From Lingula anatina (Eukaryota; Brachiopoda; Lingulata; Lingulida; Lingulidae): a DNA stretch of 64,000 nucleotides. The DNA is taken from the NCBI RefSeq assembly GCF_001039355.2, contig NW_019775447.1:704722-768721 (forward strand), read 5' to 3'. The notes under the pieces are model-generated. The model made no database searches and was not told where the DNA came from. It worked only from the letters and a program-made list of their open reading frames with translations. Below, piece after piece: positions 35,643-47,700 of the stretch. Position 1 is the first letter of the stretch. Each line of letters begins with the position of its first letter. The position numbers and the translations under genes were made by a program.

Positions 35643-36221
35643 GTAAGCCTTTGTCCTATCCCACCCCCACACGGCAAGGTTGCACATTTCCTTCTGCACT
35701 TTGTTGAAAAATAAACTTCTTGGACCGACATCTTTCCGACATTTTTTTCTGGATCCTGCGCCCGCCATGATCATTCATAACACACGCTGAACACGCTTTA
35801 CAATACTTATCGATCACACGCGCAACACTATTGGGTAAAATAGGCATTATGTCATGGGTCAATTTCTAAATATGGTAAATTGACCTTGCTATAATTAGAT
35901 TGTATTCAAAAATAGTCGACACGATCAACCTTGACCTTGTAAATGTTTGTGAACTATAACTGAGAGAGTATGAGATCTATGAGGGGATATATTACGAAGA
36001 CTTTTTCCTTTCACATTTTATTTAGCATTTTACAAATTTTATTTAGCATTTAAGGATTTTTATTCTCAAATTGCGAAAATTTAGTATAGGTTATTCCATT
36101 TCAAGTTGTAAAGCTCCTCATGCCTATAAGCAAGAATTCCTAAAGTTTACAAGTGATATGTGACAATGATAACCATAACTGTATCCTTACAGAGACACCA
36201 GAAGTGAGATAATAGTGTACG

Positions 36222-36881
36222 TCATCTGAAGAGGGTTTTTTCCCCAATCCTAGAGATTTTGGAAGCCAACCACTTGCGTTTACCCATCCTGCCTGGTTTA
36301 TCATCACTCACAGTGATGTGCCCAAGCTCAGTTTTAACACTAGCACTATTAGTAGTTTCTTCTGCCATTACTGACCTAGAATCTGATGATGACTTTTCAC
36401 TAAAACTGCTTGATGCATCCGCACTTCTGACAAAATAAATCTTAGCGCCCAGAAATATCAAAGGCGTTTTTATGTACTTCTTTATTAAGTGAATTAAAAT
36501 TTATGTACTTCTTGATGACATAGCCTAAACTCAGTCTCATACCATCTTTAACATCTGAAGAGTTGTCTGTGGCAGTTATGGTTGTTATGTCTGTTTCCAA
36601 GAGGGCAAATTTTGTCTTGTTTCCAGGTTTCAACAGTTTCCAGGCTTGTGAATAGCAATTTATATTTTCCAGAAATGATATCTATATCTGTAAAATAATT
36701 TGGAATTTCAAGTAAAAAGATACATGCATATTTATTTATAGATTTTTTAAATAATATAATATAATATAATATAATATAATATAATATAATATAATATAAT
36801 ATAATGTCGATCAAAATTACCTTTTTGTAAAGGAAGTGTATTTTCTCCTAGTGCGAGGGCAGAAATTCCCATGTTATTCAT
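36222..36881 (-). CDS. Hypothetical small gene, family not recognised
   Basis: A plausible start (ATG 36881) opens MNNMGISALALGENTLPLQK and ends at a donor (AAAAAG|GTAATT, exon from 36821). A second block (about 36450-36690), after the acceptor TTTTACAG, encodes DIDIISGKYKLLFTSLETVE or, in another frame, KPGNKTKFALLETDITTITA and on. A third block, after TTTTGTCAG at about 36430, encodes a Ser-rich segment and ends GKRKWLASKISRIGEKTLFR before a stop at 36222-36224. The two frames of the middle block cannot both be right, so the model is provisional. It could be lineage-specific or a transposon accessory gene. Confidence 0.3.
36750..36805. repeat. (ATAAT)n microsatellite
   Basis: Eleven tandem copies of a 5-bp unit. 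Confidence 0.92.
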
Positions 36882-37095
36882 TGTACTAACTTGCTCTTCT
36901 TGTTACGGAATGGGCTCAATAATTAAAAAACTGTACTTCAACAGTACACACTCACACACTGCTTCGCGGCACCAATATTGTCAATTGCACAGGAAAACAC
37001 CACAACTGAGCAACTGTCCAATATACACTTTATTCTTCTAAAACTTTCTCCACACTAAACTATTCTACATGAAACACTACACAAAACTAAAACCC

Positions 37096-37757
37096 CATTC
37101 ACACGAGACACTTTCAATCGCGATTAGTGCCAAATCGCGATTCTATCGATGTAAAGCTTCTAGTGTGAACGCAGTAGAGACGCCAAATCGTGTTTCAAAT
37201 TAATCCTACTCGAGAGGTGGATTCTAACGATGTAAACTTAAATCGCGATATAAAATTTGTAGTGAGAACGGGATCGATGTTAACACTGGAAGTTGAGGGC
37301 TTTCTATCGAAAGTACAATACAATACAATAAATTTTATTTCATGTCGGATATAAATTGAAACGAAATATTAGCTTTACAGCTATTCGCCGACTCGAAAGT
37401 GAAAGAAAACAAACTGCCTAGCAATTTAAAGTTTCTTCGCAGTCGGCAAAATGGCCAAGAGGACGTACTGGTCTGAAAACTCAGTGGCAGCATAACTAAA
37501 TATTTGACCCGATGAGAGTATTAAACAGAAAATAACACCGTACACACCGAAAGCATGGTCTTGAAGGCAGCTACTGCGCATAATCAACAGGATATACCGT
37601 GACTCCCCTAACGAGCGCAGTTGCAATTACCAGATCTAGCAAGGTAAATCACAATTTCGTTTTTACATGTGCGAACGTAAAAAAGTGACTATAGCTAAGC
37701 GCGTTAGAATCGCAATTCCCTTAATCTCGATTAACCAAGTAGGTGTGAATGGGGCTT
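37096..37757. mobile_element. Inverted-repeat element carrying a nested retro-tail
   Basis: The left end CCCCATTCACACGAGACACT and the right end ...AGGTGTGAATGGGGCT are inverted. Both are followed inward by copies of ATCGCGATT- or ATCGAGATT-type sequence. Inside, 37310-37400 is an inverted copy of the dispersed tail at 18565-18645. No clear target duplication was found, so the exact ends are uncertain. Confidence 0.5.
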
Positions 37758-39282
37758 AAGTCTTAACTTTTCAATCAGCACTAGGCACTTTACACTGAGA
37801 CACTACGTCTAGCAAGCCCTTGTCATTCGTTGCCTCATTAGTTACTCATTTCCAGACAAAGCACTAGTCTTTGTCCACTCCTTTCTCACACCACCCACCA
37901 TGATACCTTTGGCTTTACTAAAGATTTACAAACACTAAAATAAATGATTTACAATATTAAACACCTCTGAGATCAGTGGTGATATTATGAGTTAGGTATA
38001 TCAGAAAAATTTTCAAACTGATCAGAAAATTATAATACTTTTATCTTCTGAAAGGTAATGCAAAAAACAGATGAATTCTTTTGGAAATTTTTAAAATATT
38101 CCTATAAGCAACAAAGATATTGAAGTTTTTTAACTGCAAAATTTCACCAAAAGTGTCCACACTCTTCAGCTAAAGACCCGTGACCACTGACTAGCAGTGA
38201 TCACTCAGCTGTAGCTGCAGCTCAAATTGCTTGTGACCAATTGGGGCAATTAGGGCTCTATGTTAAGCTAATGACCCGGAAACAAACCCAAATTGGCGAC
38301 CGCACAAGCACATGGCTGGGATGGCTTCCATGCAAATCATGTTTTATAAATATTGCGCATCAAATTAACTATACTTCGCATGGTTTAATTTTCATGATTT
38401 TTCTACATAATATTGCAAATTTCATGAGCTTTATTCATCATAAATTTCAAAAAATTCCAACCAGTAATTACCTGACATTTTTGAGCATTTTGTGGAGGCA
38501 AAACTTCAAACGCCCTAAACTGAAACTTCTCAAAGACTGCAACACAGGAAAATCACGTGACCGGATTTTACTCTTTGATTTACAGCTTATTTAGTTAATG
38601 GCTTATATTAGTTTTTTTTATGCGGCGCTAAAAGAGAGATTTAAAAAAGGGGTGTCATAGGCGAGATGTCAGCAGGCCGGTATCAGTTTCGCACTTCACT
38701 GCCCCTGGGTAAGTTACTACTGTAGCGCCCCTAGCAGAGTGTGATATACCTATATGAATGCAGTGTGATTTTTCTGTAGTTCCATCTCATTAAAATGAAA
38801 AATAAAATAGTGTATCCTCTGCAACTGCTATATCATAATGAGAAAAGGATGAAAATTTTAAAAAATTATAACTAAATAAGATAGACACTATTTGATTTTC
38901 CAATTTTACTCACTGGAATCAATGCTGACTGAAATTATAAATAAGTATGTTGTACAAACAGATTAAACAGAAGATTATTATATAGAATGCAGAACTAACA
39001 AATAATGTCAAATGTGATATAAACATATAAACAAACTGAAAGAAAAAAGTCAAATTTACCTCAGATATAAAGTCCTGTCTAGCTCCTATGAGGAGCGGTG
39101 ACTGAATGACTAAGAACAGTGCATGTGAGTGGAGAGGTCACATGTTCACAAGATAATTGCCTACCTGTGCTCTTGGAATGAAATAGCCCTTGGCTACATT
39201 TTAATGAGAGCACCTTATTACTGGATTTTACCCAGCCATTATTCTCTAATAACTTCTTTTAATAAATTGTAGCTCTACTTAC
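37758..39282. other. No gene recognised
   Basis: AT-rich sequence with short frames only. None has splice support or a familiar motif. Confidence 0.5.
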
Positions 39283-39459
39283 TTCATCTTGAATAAGTGG
39301 TGGTAAAATGTATAGCAATGACTTGCCGTATCCTGTTGGGAGAATCCCTATCACATTTTTATTGTCAAATATATTGTGGAGGACTTCCTTATGCTTCTCC
39401 TTTAGTTCTGTTAAATTAAATTTTTCCCGAACCACAGAAAACTTTGAAAACCAGTTCAT
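39283..39459 (-). pseudogene. RecQ-like helicase N-terminal exon fragment
   Basis: The frame reads FNLTELKEKHKEVLHNIFDN then KNVIGILPTGYGKSLLYILP. It carries a Q-motif-like lead-in and a Walker A loop (ILPTGYGKS) of the superfamily 2 RecQ group, and ends at a donor (GAT GAA|GTAAGT). Only motif I is present. The DEAH box and later motifs were not seen on the minus strand down to 37758. Short RecQ-like helicases of this kind are multiplied in many invertebrate genomes, often with mobile DNA. Confidence 0.6.
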
Positions 39460-40703
39460 GTTTTATTCTTTCATCTGGACCTGTTCCAGTCTCTTTTGAT
39501 GAATGAATAATGAGGTACTGAATCAAGTTTCAGGATTGCACTCTCATTACAATTTTGCTTGTGTTTCCAGATCCGTTTCTGACTGTAAACCCCCTGGCAG
39601 CCACTGCACATAACAAAATTGTTTGAACCCTAGCACCTCTCCCGGAGCACTGGCTCCTCAGTACTTTGCTTCAAATGTTTTTCATTTTCATTAAAAATTT
39701 CATCCTTACAGATCTGAGACGGTGCTTTCAAGTGATCGGGTGTTGGCAGTTTCAGAGCAAGCATGAATTTCTAGAACATCTCTGTGTTTCCTTTTAAGAT
39801 ATTTCACCAGCAATATTTGCAAGGCTTGGGAGCTCGTTCTAAAAAAAAAAGTACAAATGTGTTGATGCTTACCATCCAATGATCTGTGGAAGACTTTGGA
39901 TCAAATGTTTCCACTGGTTGACTGCAGGTTTCCTTCTTTCCAGCTATCCTGGAAGACCCCTTTTCTCTTCTTTTCACAGAGATGCATACTCTTTTGTATG
40001 TCCTGAAGTATTTTCCTTTCTTTTTGTTCGAAAATCGAACCCTCCCGCCATTTTAAAAAGCCAGGCATGTTAGCACGTGCTTCTTGTGCTAACGTAAAAC
40101 AGATGATGCATAAATTTACACAAAAGTGCGTATACAAACGATCAGAAATACAACAACATGGTACATTGCAGTTATGTTATATTGTCTTTATATGCGAGGT
40201 TATGCCACGCAACATAAAACATAAACACATCACACACGATCTGCAAGTCAACTTAGAGTTGCTGACTTTGGGCTTCAAAGTCCATACAGAGCATGACATA
40301 TTTTTTACAGGCATGTTCTTTTTCAAAATTTCAAACTGTTCAGTTTGCCACAGTGCATTAAATAAATGTCTAGAAAATGGAACAAGGCTGTTTTTTAAAT
40401 CCTTTTAATAACTGCCCAACTGTGGCATTCTTTGCACACTAGAGTCATAAATTTCTTCGGGCTGTTGTTTTTAGTGGTCACCTCCCATTGTCTCCACATT
40501 ATTATATCATCATGATAAGGAATCGGTCTTCTTGTTTTCTCATACACCTCATAACTCACATTCTCTGTCAGTGCATTTTTTTTCTTTTATTTCCCAGTAG
40601 CATCTTTAACACACAGTGTACACATGGAAGCAGCATAACAATCTTTTATTTCATTGTCATTAAAAAAAATCTTAAAAGTTGAAAAGACATGAACATGCCT
40701 TTA
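39460..40703. other. No gene recognised
   Basis: A minus-strand frame at 39901-40137 (MPGFLKWREGSIFEQKERKI...) is charged and could be part of an exon, but has no known motif. The rest is unremarkable. Confidence 0.4.
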
Positions 40704-41874
40704 TTAATGACTAACATAAAAAAATTTAAAAACACATACTGAGAGACCAAAGCGTCTTGACATACTTGGATAGGATTGGATAAAAGGGTTAGGGTAGTAA
40801 GATGGAAATGTTATAGGTTGGTGTGGATATATTTCCATTAAAGGAGATGGTGGGCATCCTGCAGCAGTTACAGTATTTGTAATCGAATTGTCAGGCAATT
40901 GATCCTTGACTTTCTTCAAACATTTATTAAGGGCTTTCGTCACTAGGTCAATCCCCTGACCCCCTAAAACACTCATACACATCTCTGCAATATCTATCTT
41001 CCCCTGATAATTATTTGCTTGTCTAGACAACTTCTGAAAATGGCAAATTTTTCATGATTGACTCTTGTAGAAAATGTTGCCAATTCATCAAAATCAGCAG
41101 TTCTGAAATGTGTTGTTGAGTGCATAAAACCTGCACCTTCTGTTGCAAATCCTCTATCTGATCTTGACTCTGTGGACTGTGATTACAACGCTGGCATTAA
41201 ATAGTCACCATACCGCCTTCTATCTCATAACCCTCGGCGTTACGTTTGGAAATGTCCTTTACAACTTCCTTAAACAAAAAATATACTATTTTAAAAAATT
41301 GATATATATATATATATATATAAAAGTGATACCAAACCATATGAAAACACAAATTAAGTTCATAGGTAAAAGCATCCTCAAAACTTAGAATAAAACACAA
41401 AATAATAAAATCACTCATGTAGAATAATCCACTATTCAAAAATCGAAATAAATATAAAAAACACCACTTTACCTATTACCTATTTAATCTCTTCTACACA
41501 TACTAGTATATATACTCATGATTAACAACAGAATACATAAATATATGAAACCTGTTGTGATGTGCCAGGTTGGGGCTCCTGTAAATTTTGCCCTTCAGGT
41601 TGCCCCTTATCATTCGCCAACTGTACCAAAAAATTCAGCCACCTCTTTTCCTGACATCATAAAAAATATCATCCATGTCTTCCCCTGTTATACGTTTCAC
41701 CTCCTTGGTGATCTCATCTAAAGGCATGTCTTCTGTTTTCCCTGTTTTCCAAGCAATTGATACCCTGGACAGTGGGCCAGAAACGCCCTGAGTGTCTCTC
41801 AATTTCTTGATAGCATAGGTGATGCTCTTCTCCTTCAAAGAGCACCTCTTTCCCAAAAGTTGTGGCAGCACCAT
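40704..41874 (-). CDS. Hypothetical two-exon remnant, family not recognised
   Basis: A block at 41635-41874 starts directly after an acceptor (TTTCTACAG) and reads MVLPQLLGKRCSLKEKSITY then AIKKLRDTQGVSGPLSRVSI. A second block at 40704-41030 reads QGKIDIAEMCMSVLGGQGID then LVTKALNKCLKKVKDQLP and a Pro/Tyr-rich tail. Both are on the minus strand and look protein-like in composition, but I cannot name the family or prove that they belong together. Confidence 0.25.
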
Positions 41875-43376
41875 CTGTAGAAATTACTCATAATAAATGA
41901 ACATAACCTAAACATACAAACTGCTTTATAGTAATTATAACAGAATACACGAAAAATACATATAAACACAATTCTATTAAGCTAAAACTACATAATATAT
42001 TATAATCCTATATACTTCTTGGTTATTGTACAACACTTTATTCCTATTACAATAAATATGCTTTAGCCCAATGGGCATTGCCAAACTGCATTACCACGCG
42101 CATGAACAATAACATAGTACTAAAACTCATGCTTTCATCATGGCTCTACGTGCATCATATTTTAGAATATCAATAAGTTGCAACACAAAACTCATCTAAG
42201 CATTATCTTATTGCTCTCTTTTCCATTGCCATCAAGCTGCTAGTGTAGCATTACCTACTATACACATCTCTGAGCATTAATTTTATTGCTCTCTTGGCAA
42301 ATGGCCTCTTGCCATATCCTCATAGCTTCTCAAAAACTATGGCATAACATGTTATTGCCCTCTTGGTAAATGGCCTCTTGCCATATCCTCATAGCTTCTC
42401 AAAAGCTACATATGCCGGCATAACATTTACCTTCCTAAACTAGCTTGACTCTGCAGCGTGCGACCCTGTCCCTAACATGAAGTAATCTGACATCACTTTT
42501 CCCAGGATTCACTTGTGATATCTCTATCAAGCAAAAGTGATAATCTTTCAAGAATGGTCAATCTAATGCTGTGTTCAGAAAACCCAAAAAGATGTAAATA
42601 TCTTGCCATTTTTCGGGCATTATGAACACAGCCTTACTCTCGACGTGGTTATTTGTGCAGTTATCCATCCTTCTGTCATACACATTCCACATGGCAAGTG
42701 GGAAATTCCCCGTTCATGTAGTTATTTTCAAAGTAATTCATAAAATTTGCCAATGCTGGGAATCTGGCAACAAGGGCTTGCATGCGTCTGCTGTTGGTGT
42801 GGAGGATCAAATTTTTGTCTCACCACTGCAACTGGTAAAAATCCAATTGACATATACATGTACTTTCCTAGACATCTCAATCTACGATGGTTTCTGTATG
42901 ATTGCGATAGCCCAAGTTTCTTGATCCGGCGCCAAAGCGACTGACAAAAATGAAAATAACATCCCTGGACCGTTACTCTTAGGAGATGTCCCCACTGCTG
43001 TTAACAGTGCCTGTTCAAAGTCATAGATGATAAGATCTGGGTGCCAGTGGTATCCAGTGAAACGACATACCCAAGATACGATGAGATAAGATTAGAGATT
43101 ATTCAGCGATTAATATACAAATTAAAAATTTCACATTTAACGAAAATTAGATTGCTATTTGGGCAAAATGTATAGAATTTCAAGGTTTCAGTATAGTTGC
43201 TAAAGCTCTATTTTTTGTTGTTACAATGAGAAACAATAGATGAATAAAAACTTTTTAAAACCCGTTTGGATCCTTCAAAAGTTAAAAGTCTTCAGTTGCT
43301 TGGTAAGAAATTAAAAAGACCATGTGCAGTTTGGGTACAGTAAGGCTGCGTTCACATGAAAAATTCTAAAAACCTA

Positions 43377-43457
<81 letters not shown>

Positions 43458-43586
43458 TGCTCAACACTAACCCAACTTCAGGCTGTACGTTTTCTCTTAG
43501 CTAATGGAGTGTGATCAACCTTTTTCTGATTCACATCACCTCTAGATCTGACATTTCCATGTATCACTGACATAAAAATGATTTCT
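41875..43586. other. No gene recognised; (AT)n array near the end
   Basis: Contains two near-repeats of TTGCCATATCCTCATAGCTT (around 42310 and 42379). A sequence AAGGCTGCGTTCACATG at about 43342 resembles the terminal sequence seen at 50500 and 52960. A long AT array lies at 43387-43454. Confidence 0.45.
43387..43454. repeat. (AT)n microsatellite
   Basis: About 68 bases of AT dinucleotide. Confidence 0.92.
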
Positions 43587-44680
43587 CTAACCTTAATGTG
43601 AAAGTGTTAAAGTTAAATCCGGATACACTGGTATTTTTATCGTGTCCCCCTGCATTCCTTTGCATAGAAAACCACTGCTCTAGTGGATCCTGGTTGTAAT
43701 GATCACTCTGTGGCTCAACAGGTATTGGCATGATTCTACAAAGGACCTGACAGTAATTTCTATACCTTCATGAGTCTGTGGACTCGTTGCCATTTTTTGT
43801 CATGCTGATCTGGAGAAATTCCCTGGTTGGTTTTCCACTTCATTTCTCCACGACTCTAAGTCCTCAAGAAATACATGCTCAAGCCAGTGAAACCTTGGAT
43901 CATCTACATCACTGTATGGGGCCAGATCTGCTTACCTTTTCTTCTCATGCTCATAAAGACTATGTCCATTAAGGCAGTCAAAGAACTTACAAAGAATTTA
44001 CAGATGAAGTTCACTGTTTCTGTCACTTGGGGTCCATCAGTTAGTTCTAAAGCATTACTTAGCCACTGTTGTGCTTAGCACTTGGGCTGCATACCTTACT
44101 TTCATCGTGGCAAAACTTGTTAAGAAAACATGATCCCTGGTCGCAGGTTTGCAGTGTATTCTTGTTCATATAACTAAGTAATATGAGTTCATGATATGTC
44201 ATATCCATTTCTCCATAAACCCCTGCTGTTTTTGTGAAAGTGGGAATTGGAGAAGCAATTACTTACAGTTTTCAACAAATGGGGTGCATCAGAAATGAAG
44301 AATAGTGGCCTTTCCGAAGCCCAGGGGTTTTCCGTCTTGAAGACTATGGTGTCTTGGTCAGTCACAAGCTTGTGCAACTTAAAAAATTTCCTATTGGAGG
44401 AAGCACCATCTCAGGTAATGCATAGAACCTTCACTCAGGACACCTCTAGCCATTCAACAGCCTCCCATAGATTTGGAAACAGGTACTCCGATGTGATACT
44501 GTCAGTGGGAATGTTAGCTATCACAAACTTGAAATTAGAAGCCAGACTCCGAACCATGAACACCAGCATGTGCTTTGCCAAGTTAGGTGCAAGGGTCTCA
44601 TCTGATTTAAGTAATCTTTCAAAATCCAGCAAAAATTCAATATATAATTTTGGGCAGCTTACCATTTTGTTGTGAATCAT
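43587..44680 (-). pseudogene. P-element / THAP9-like transposase pseudogene
   Basis: Successive minus-strand blocks follow the order of THAP9-type transposases: LAKHMLVFMVRSLASNFKFV (44435-44680), then KTENPWASERPLFFISDAPH and LLKTVSN (44189-44377), then MKVRYAAQVLSTTVA and ALELTDGPQVTETVNFICKF (about 43965-44115, two frames), then DPRFHWLEHVFLEDLESWRN (about 43905), QTHEGIEITVRSFVE, and NQDPLEQWFSMQRNAGGHDK near the C-terminus (about 43610-43690). At least one internal TGA (SRSA*QKM, near 43800) and several frame changes show that it is dead. The THAP DNA-binding N-terminus is not seen here. In P transposases the RNase H-like core cuts DNA and the ISDxPHLLK motif marks the GTP-binding insertion region. 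Confidence 0.8.
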
Positions 44681-45154
44681 TTGCTAATACATCAGTGTGT
44701 CTTTTTGATTGTTGACAATCACTTAGACAGTGGTACGTCTAAATCATCTGCGACACTATCATTCTGTCCCTTGTATGTCATGCTCAGTTAGATATTTCCA
44801 CTGTACCAACAACATTATTACCAGTTTAGAATACAAAGAGGCAGGTGCTCTCAGTCTTCACGAATAAATTTTCAAGTTAATGGACATTTGGTCCACCAAG
44901 ACTGCAATTCCTACTGGGCCAAACCAACTTTTACTGGACCAACTCTTATAATTTTTTAAAAATAATAAATAAGGCTGACGTCTTTGTACCATTTTTCAAC
45001 AGTTTGTTTTTGTTACATTATTTATGGAACGCCATTCACGCAAAAAATGCAGACGTCAATTCAACAATCTATCGGCACTATTTAACAACCAAAACCTACT
45101 TTAACTATCTAAACTTAATTCTACTAAATTAGTTTTGGTCATTTTAATCATTCG

Positions 45155-45430
45155 TCAAAATCTAACAATCAATAAACGAATCCCTGCAGAACATTGACAG
45201 CATAGAAAATACATGGTTGTATTGCATTTCATCATCAGCCTCCATGTCACTGTCAGAGTTTTCATATCCATCTTAAAATTGGACGTCCCCGCAATAAAAG
45301 GGGAATCGCCATCTGAATCATTTTTGAAATTTCTGTCACAGCAGATTTTACAATACATGATGTTGGCGCCGGCGTCATGAACAAGCCATGTAAAATTGTG
45401 ATGCCATAAACTTTAGTATTTCCTTATCTT
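45155..45430 (-). pseudogene. hAT-type (TTF/ZNF862-like) zinc-finger fragment
   Basis: An open stretch reads WHHNFTWLVHDAGANIMYCK then ICCDRNFKNDSDGDSPFIAG and TSNFKMD. A Trp-Leu lead-in, Cys-x2-Cys, then FxxGTSNFK is the TTF-type finger found at the N-terminus of hAT transposases and domesticated relatives such as ZNF862. The closing His-x-His part is not visible after KMDMKTLTV, where the frame drifts into non-matching sequence. A TAA lies just upstream, so it is an isolated fragment. Confidence 0.5.
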
Positions 45431-45696
45431 TTTTGTTCGTACTCTTTTCGTCCTTGGTCTTGACTTTGTAAATCTTTTCTTTTTACTCCGTGTTTTGCGC
45501 CCTCAAAATGCTTTAAGACCGCCATTCACATTTTCAAAGACCGTGATTGGATGTCCCAAAAATATTTGACCAATCAGAATTGTTAAAGCTCATATTGAGC
45601 ACAACCATTGTGTTTGGGCTCATCTGCCACACTCATTTTATTTTGGTTACGGCTCACATAATCAACCTTATATATATATATTCGTGAAAAGAGCTC

Positions 45697-45732
<36 letters not shown>

Positions 45733-46025
45733 GCTCTAGATTTTGATCACTCAACCCACACATCTCTCAATATTTTACCTGGACCGTCGGTCCACTCAAG
45801 TTTAAATAACATCATGGGTTGCACCATTGTCACTGCCTTCTTTCTCTTTTCCTGTGTAAACTTTCAGATTGCACACATATCCAGCGACTGACTCTGATTA
45901 CATGAACAATTTCAGTCCCCACCTGATGGGCTTATCCTTCCTGAATTGTTTGAATGAAAACCTTGACTTGCATGCTACCATAGACTCGTCGAGAGAGAGC
46001 TCCCTCTCTGGGGCATAAACAGTTC

Positions 46026-46250
46026 TTATTTTTTTGCACAATAAGATTTCATTTCATGCATTACAAAGTCAATTACAGTTATTGCTCTTTCTGGAGTTAA
46101 TCGGAGAAATTTTACACAAGGAAATCTAGCCTTCAGAATTCCATTAGTTTGCTCTATTGCAACCCTTGTCCTACAATGTTGTAAATAGTTTGTGGCCCAG
46201 GTGGTGGGTTGTGGAAAGGGGTGAGAAGAAAGGGCAACAGCCATATCCAC
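46026..46250 (-). pseudogene. Harbinger (HARBI1-like) transposase C-terminal fragment
   Basis: The frame reads YLQHCRTRVAIEQTNGILKA then RFPCVKFLRLTPERAITVID. This is the typical end of the DDE core of PIF/Harbinger transposases, where the Glu of IEQ is the third catalytic acid. The first two Asp residues and the rest of the core are absent. It is about 75 residues of a protein usually near 350. Confidence 0.75.
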
Positions 46251-46348
46251 TATCTCCTAAAAGGAAACCACATGTGGAGCTGGAATAAAATTAGAAGAAT
46301 TTATAAATAGAAATTACCATGTATTGAATGTATTGTATTGAAGACTGC

Positions 46349-46889
46349 TCATTGTTTATCTCTAAGATATTCCAGCTTCTCCCTTGTAATGACAAACTTA
46401 GGACAGCCTCTGGCTCCCTGGTTGACTACAATACCATACCATGCATTTTTACCATTACTGGAAGCCTGAATCGAATGAATGGCATCCATAATCTTCTCAT
46501 TCAATTCATGAACGATCGTGATCAACTTCATCACATCTTTAACAAATTCGGCATCATTTCCCAAATACTCACTGCCGCGAACAAGTAGAGCATTCAGTAA
46601 GTTAAGAAGGTTATCGTTGTTTCTATAACTAATTTCAAGTTCATTCATACAGAGTGGAAGTGTAGTGGTGGGCCTCTCAGCACGGTTGATGATGATGCTT
46701 GGTTGCAGCAGAACTTCTTCGATATCTGCAGCGGCCATGTTTTCCGTGGAGCGAAGCCTAACGGCGAGTATGGGTATTGGTAGGGGTGCTAACCCGACGA
46801 AAAAGTCTGTTGAGCTCCTGAATCTGGCTTTCCTGTGACGACGGCTGCTCCGGCTGCGACTGCCATTGAGGTCTCCTCAGTTCCACCAT
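46349..46889 (-). CDS. Hypothetical exon resembling the N-terminus of integrase-core proteins
   Basis: From ATG 46738 there are 129 codons (MAAADIEEVLLQPSIIINRA...) ending NQGARGCPKFVITREKLEYL RDKQ. The motif G-x-P-K-F-x-I-T-R-E-x-L-x-Y-L is familiar from animal proteins in which it precedes a DNA-binding helix and an integrase core domain. Neither of these follows here. A 43-codon frame (46758-46889, MVELRRPQWQSQPEQPSSQE...) lies just upstream in the same orientation and could be a leader ORF. Identity is tentative. Confidence 0.4.
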
Positions 46890-47136
46890 TCAGGTAACAA
46901 TATCATTTACTAAATTTTCTGTCCATGCTATCATTGAGATTGGCTGCCATGTTTATTTTCACGCAAATGCGCATGCTCTGTGTACACACATTTTGCCGAC
47001 GTCATAAAGAAAGTTTTTATATTTGAAATCTTATTTTGCATGAAATCGTATTCACATAATTTTTTTTTTTTTTTGCTTCAAAATGAATAATAATACTAAT
47101 AAACACATGATTATCTTTAGATATATATTTTCCGTT

Positions 47137-47700
47137 TCAAATTTTTGAAGCAAATGGCAGGCCATAAAATCTGTTTCTGCTCATCACCTTGCAAAAACCT
47201 GAGGTAGAAGTTAGCCAGTTAGAAGTCCAATAATCCTTGAGGTTAGGCTTTGTAACAAGTCCCAGCGTGAAAATAATGCCAAGCCATGATTTCAGTTCAT
47301 TAGGAGTCACTTCTGTCCACTGGTATTTGTGCTGTCCTGGTGAAGCCTCTTTTTCTTGCTGGGCATACAGGTTGGTCTGCTGACAGATTATTACTAAGAG
47401 GGCGTGGGTAAAAAAGAGGCAGAATAACTGACCTGGCATAGAGACTGGCACATTTTCTTTTCGTTCCAACTCCTCTATGGCATCCTGAGATAAAACTGGT
47501 CTCCCTCTGAAGCAGATATTACTGCTGTCCCGGGTATTTATGTCGTTGCTCCACTTGATATTTTCGTGATCACTTTTGTCTCCAATGATTTGCTCTTCTA
47601 AATCTTGAGTAAAGTCCAATTCCTCATCCAAATCTGCTCTCCACTGGGTTATTCTGGCTAAGAGAATATCATCATCACTTTCTTTCTTTATACACGTGGC
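47137..47700 (-). pseudogene. piggyBac-like transposase, N-terminal part
   Basis: An acidic lead (ARITQWRADLDEELDFTQDL) is followed by FCLFFTHALLVIICQQTNLY, then YQWTEVTPNELKSWLGIIFT, then TKPNLKDYWTSN and FCKVMSRNRF. These are the signature blocks of the piggyBac transposase domain. The frame stops after RFYGLPFASKI, where RFxxIxxxLH is expected, so two thirds of the protein, including the catalytic Asp residues, is missing. ATG at 47631 is the first in frame, but the similarity-like acidic stretch begins earlier. No TTAA-flanked ends were found nearby. Confidence 0.8.

Noticed and set aside
46758-46889. Calling the 43-codon upstream frame a separate protein
   Set aside because: Gln/Ser/Arg-rich, short, without similarity known to me; listed only as a possible leader ORF.
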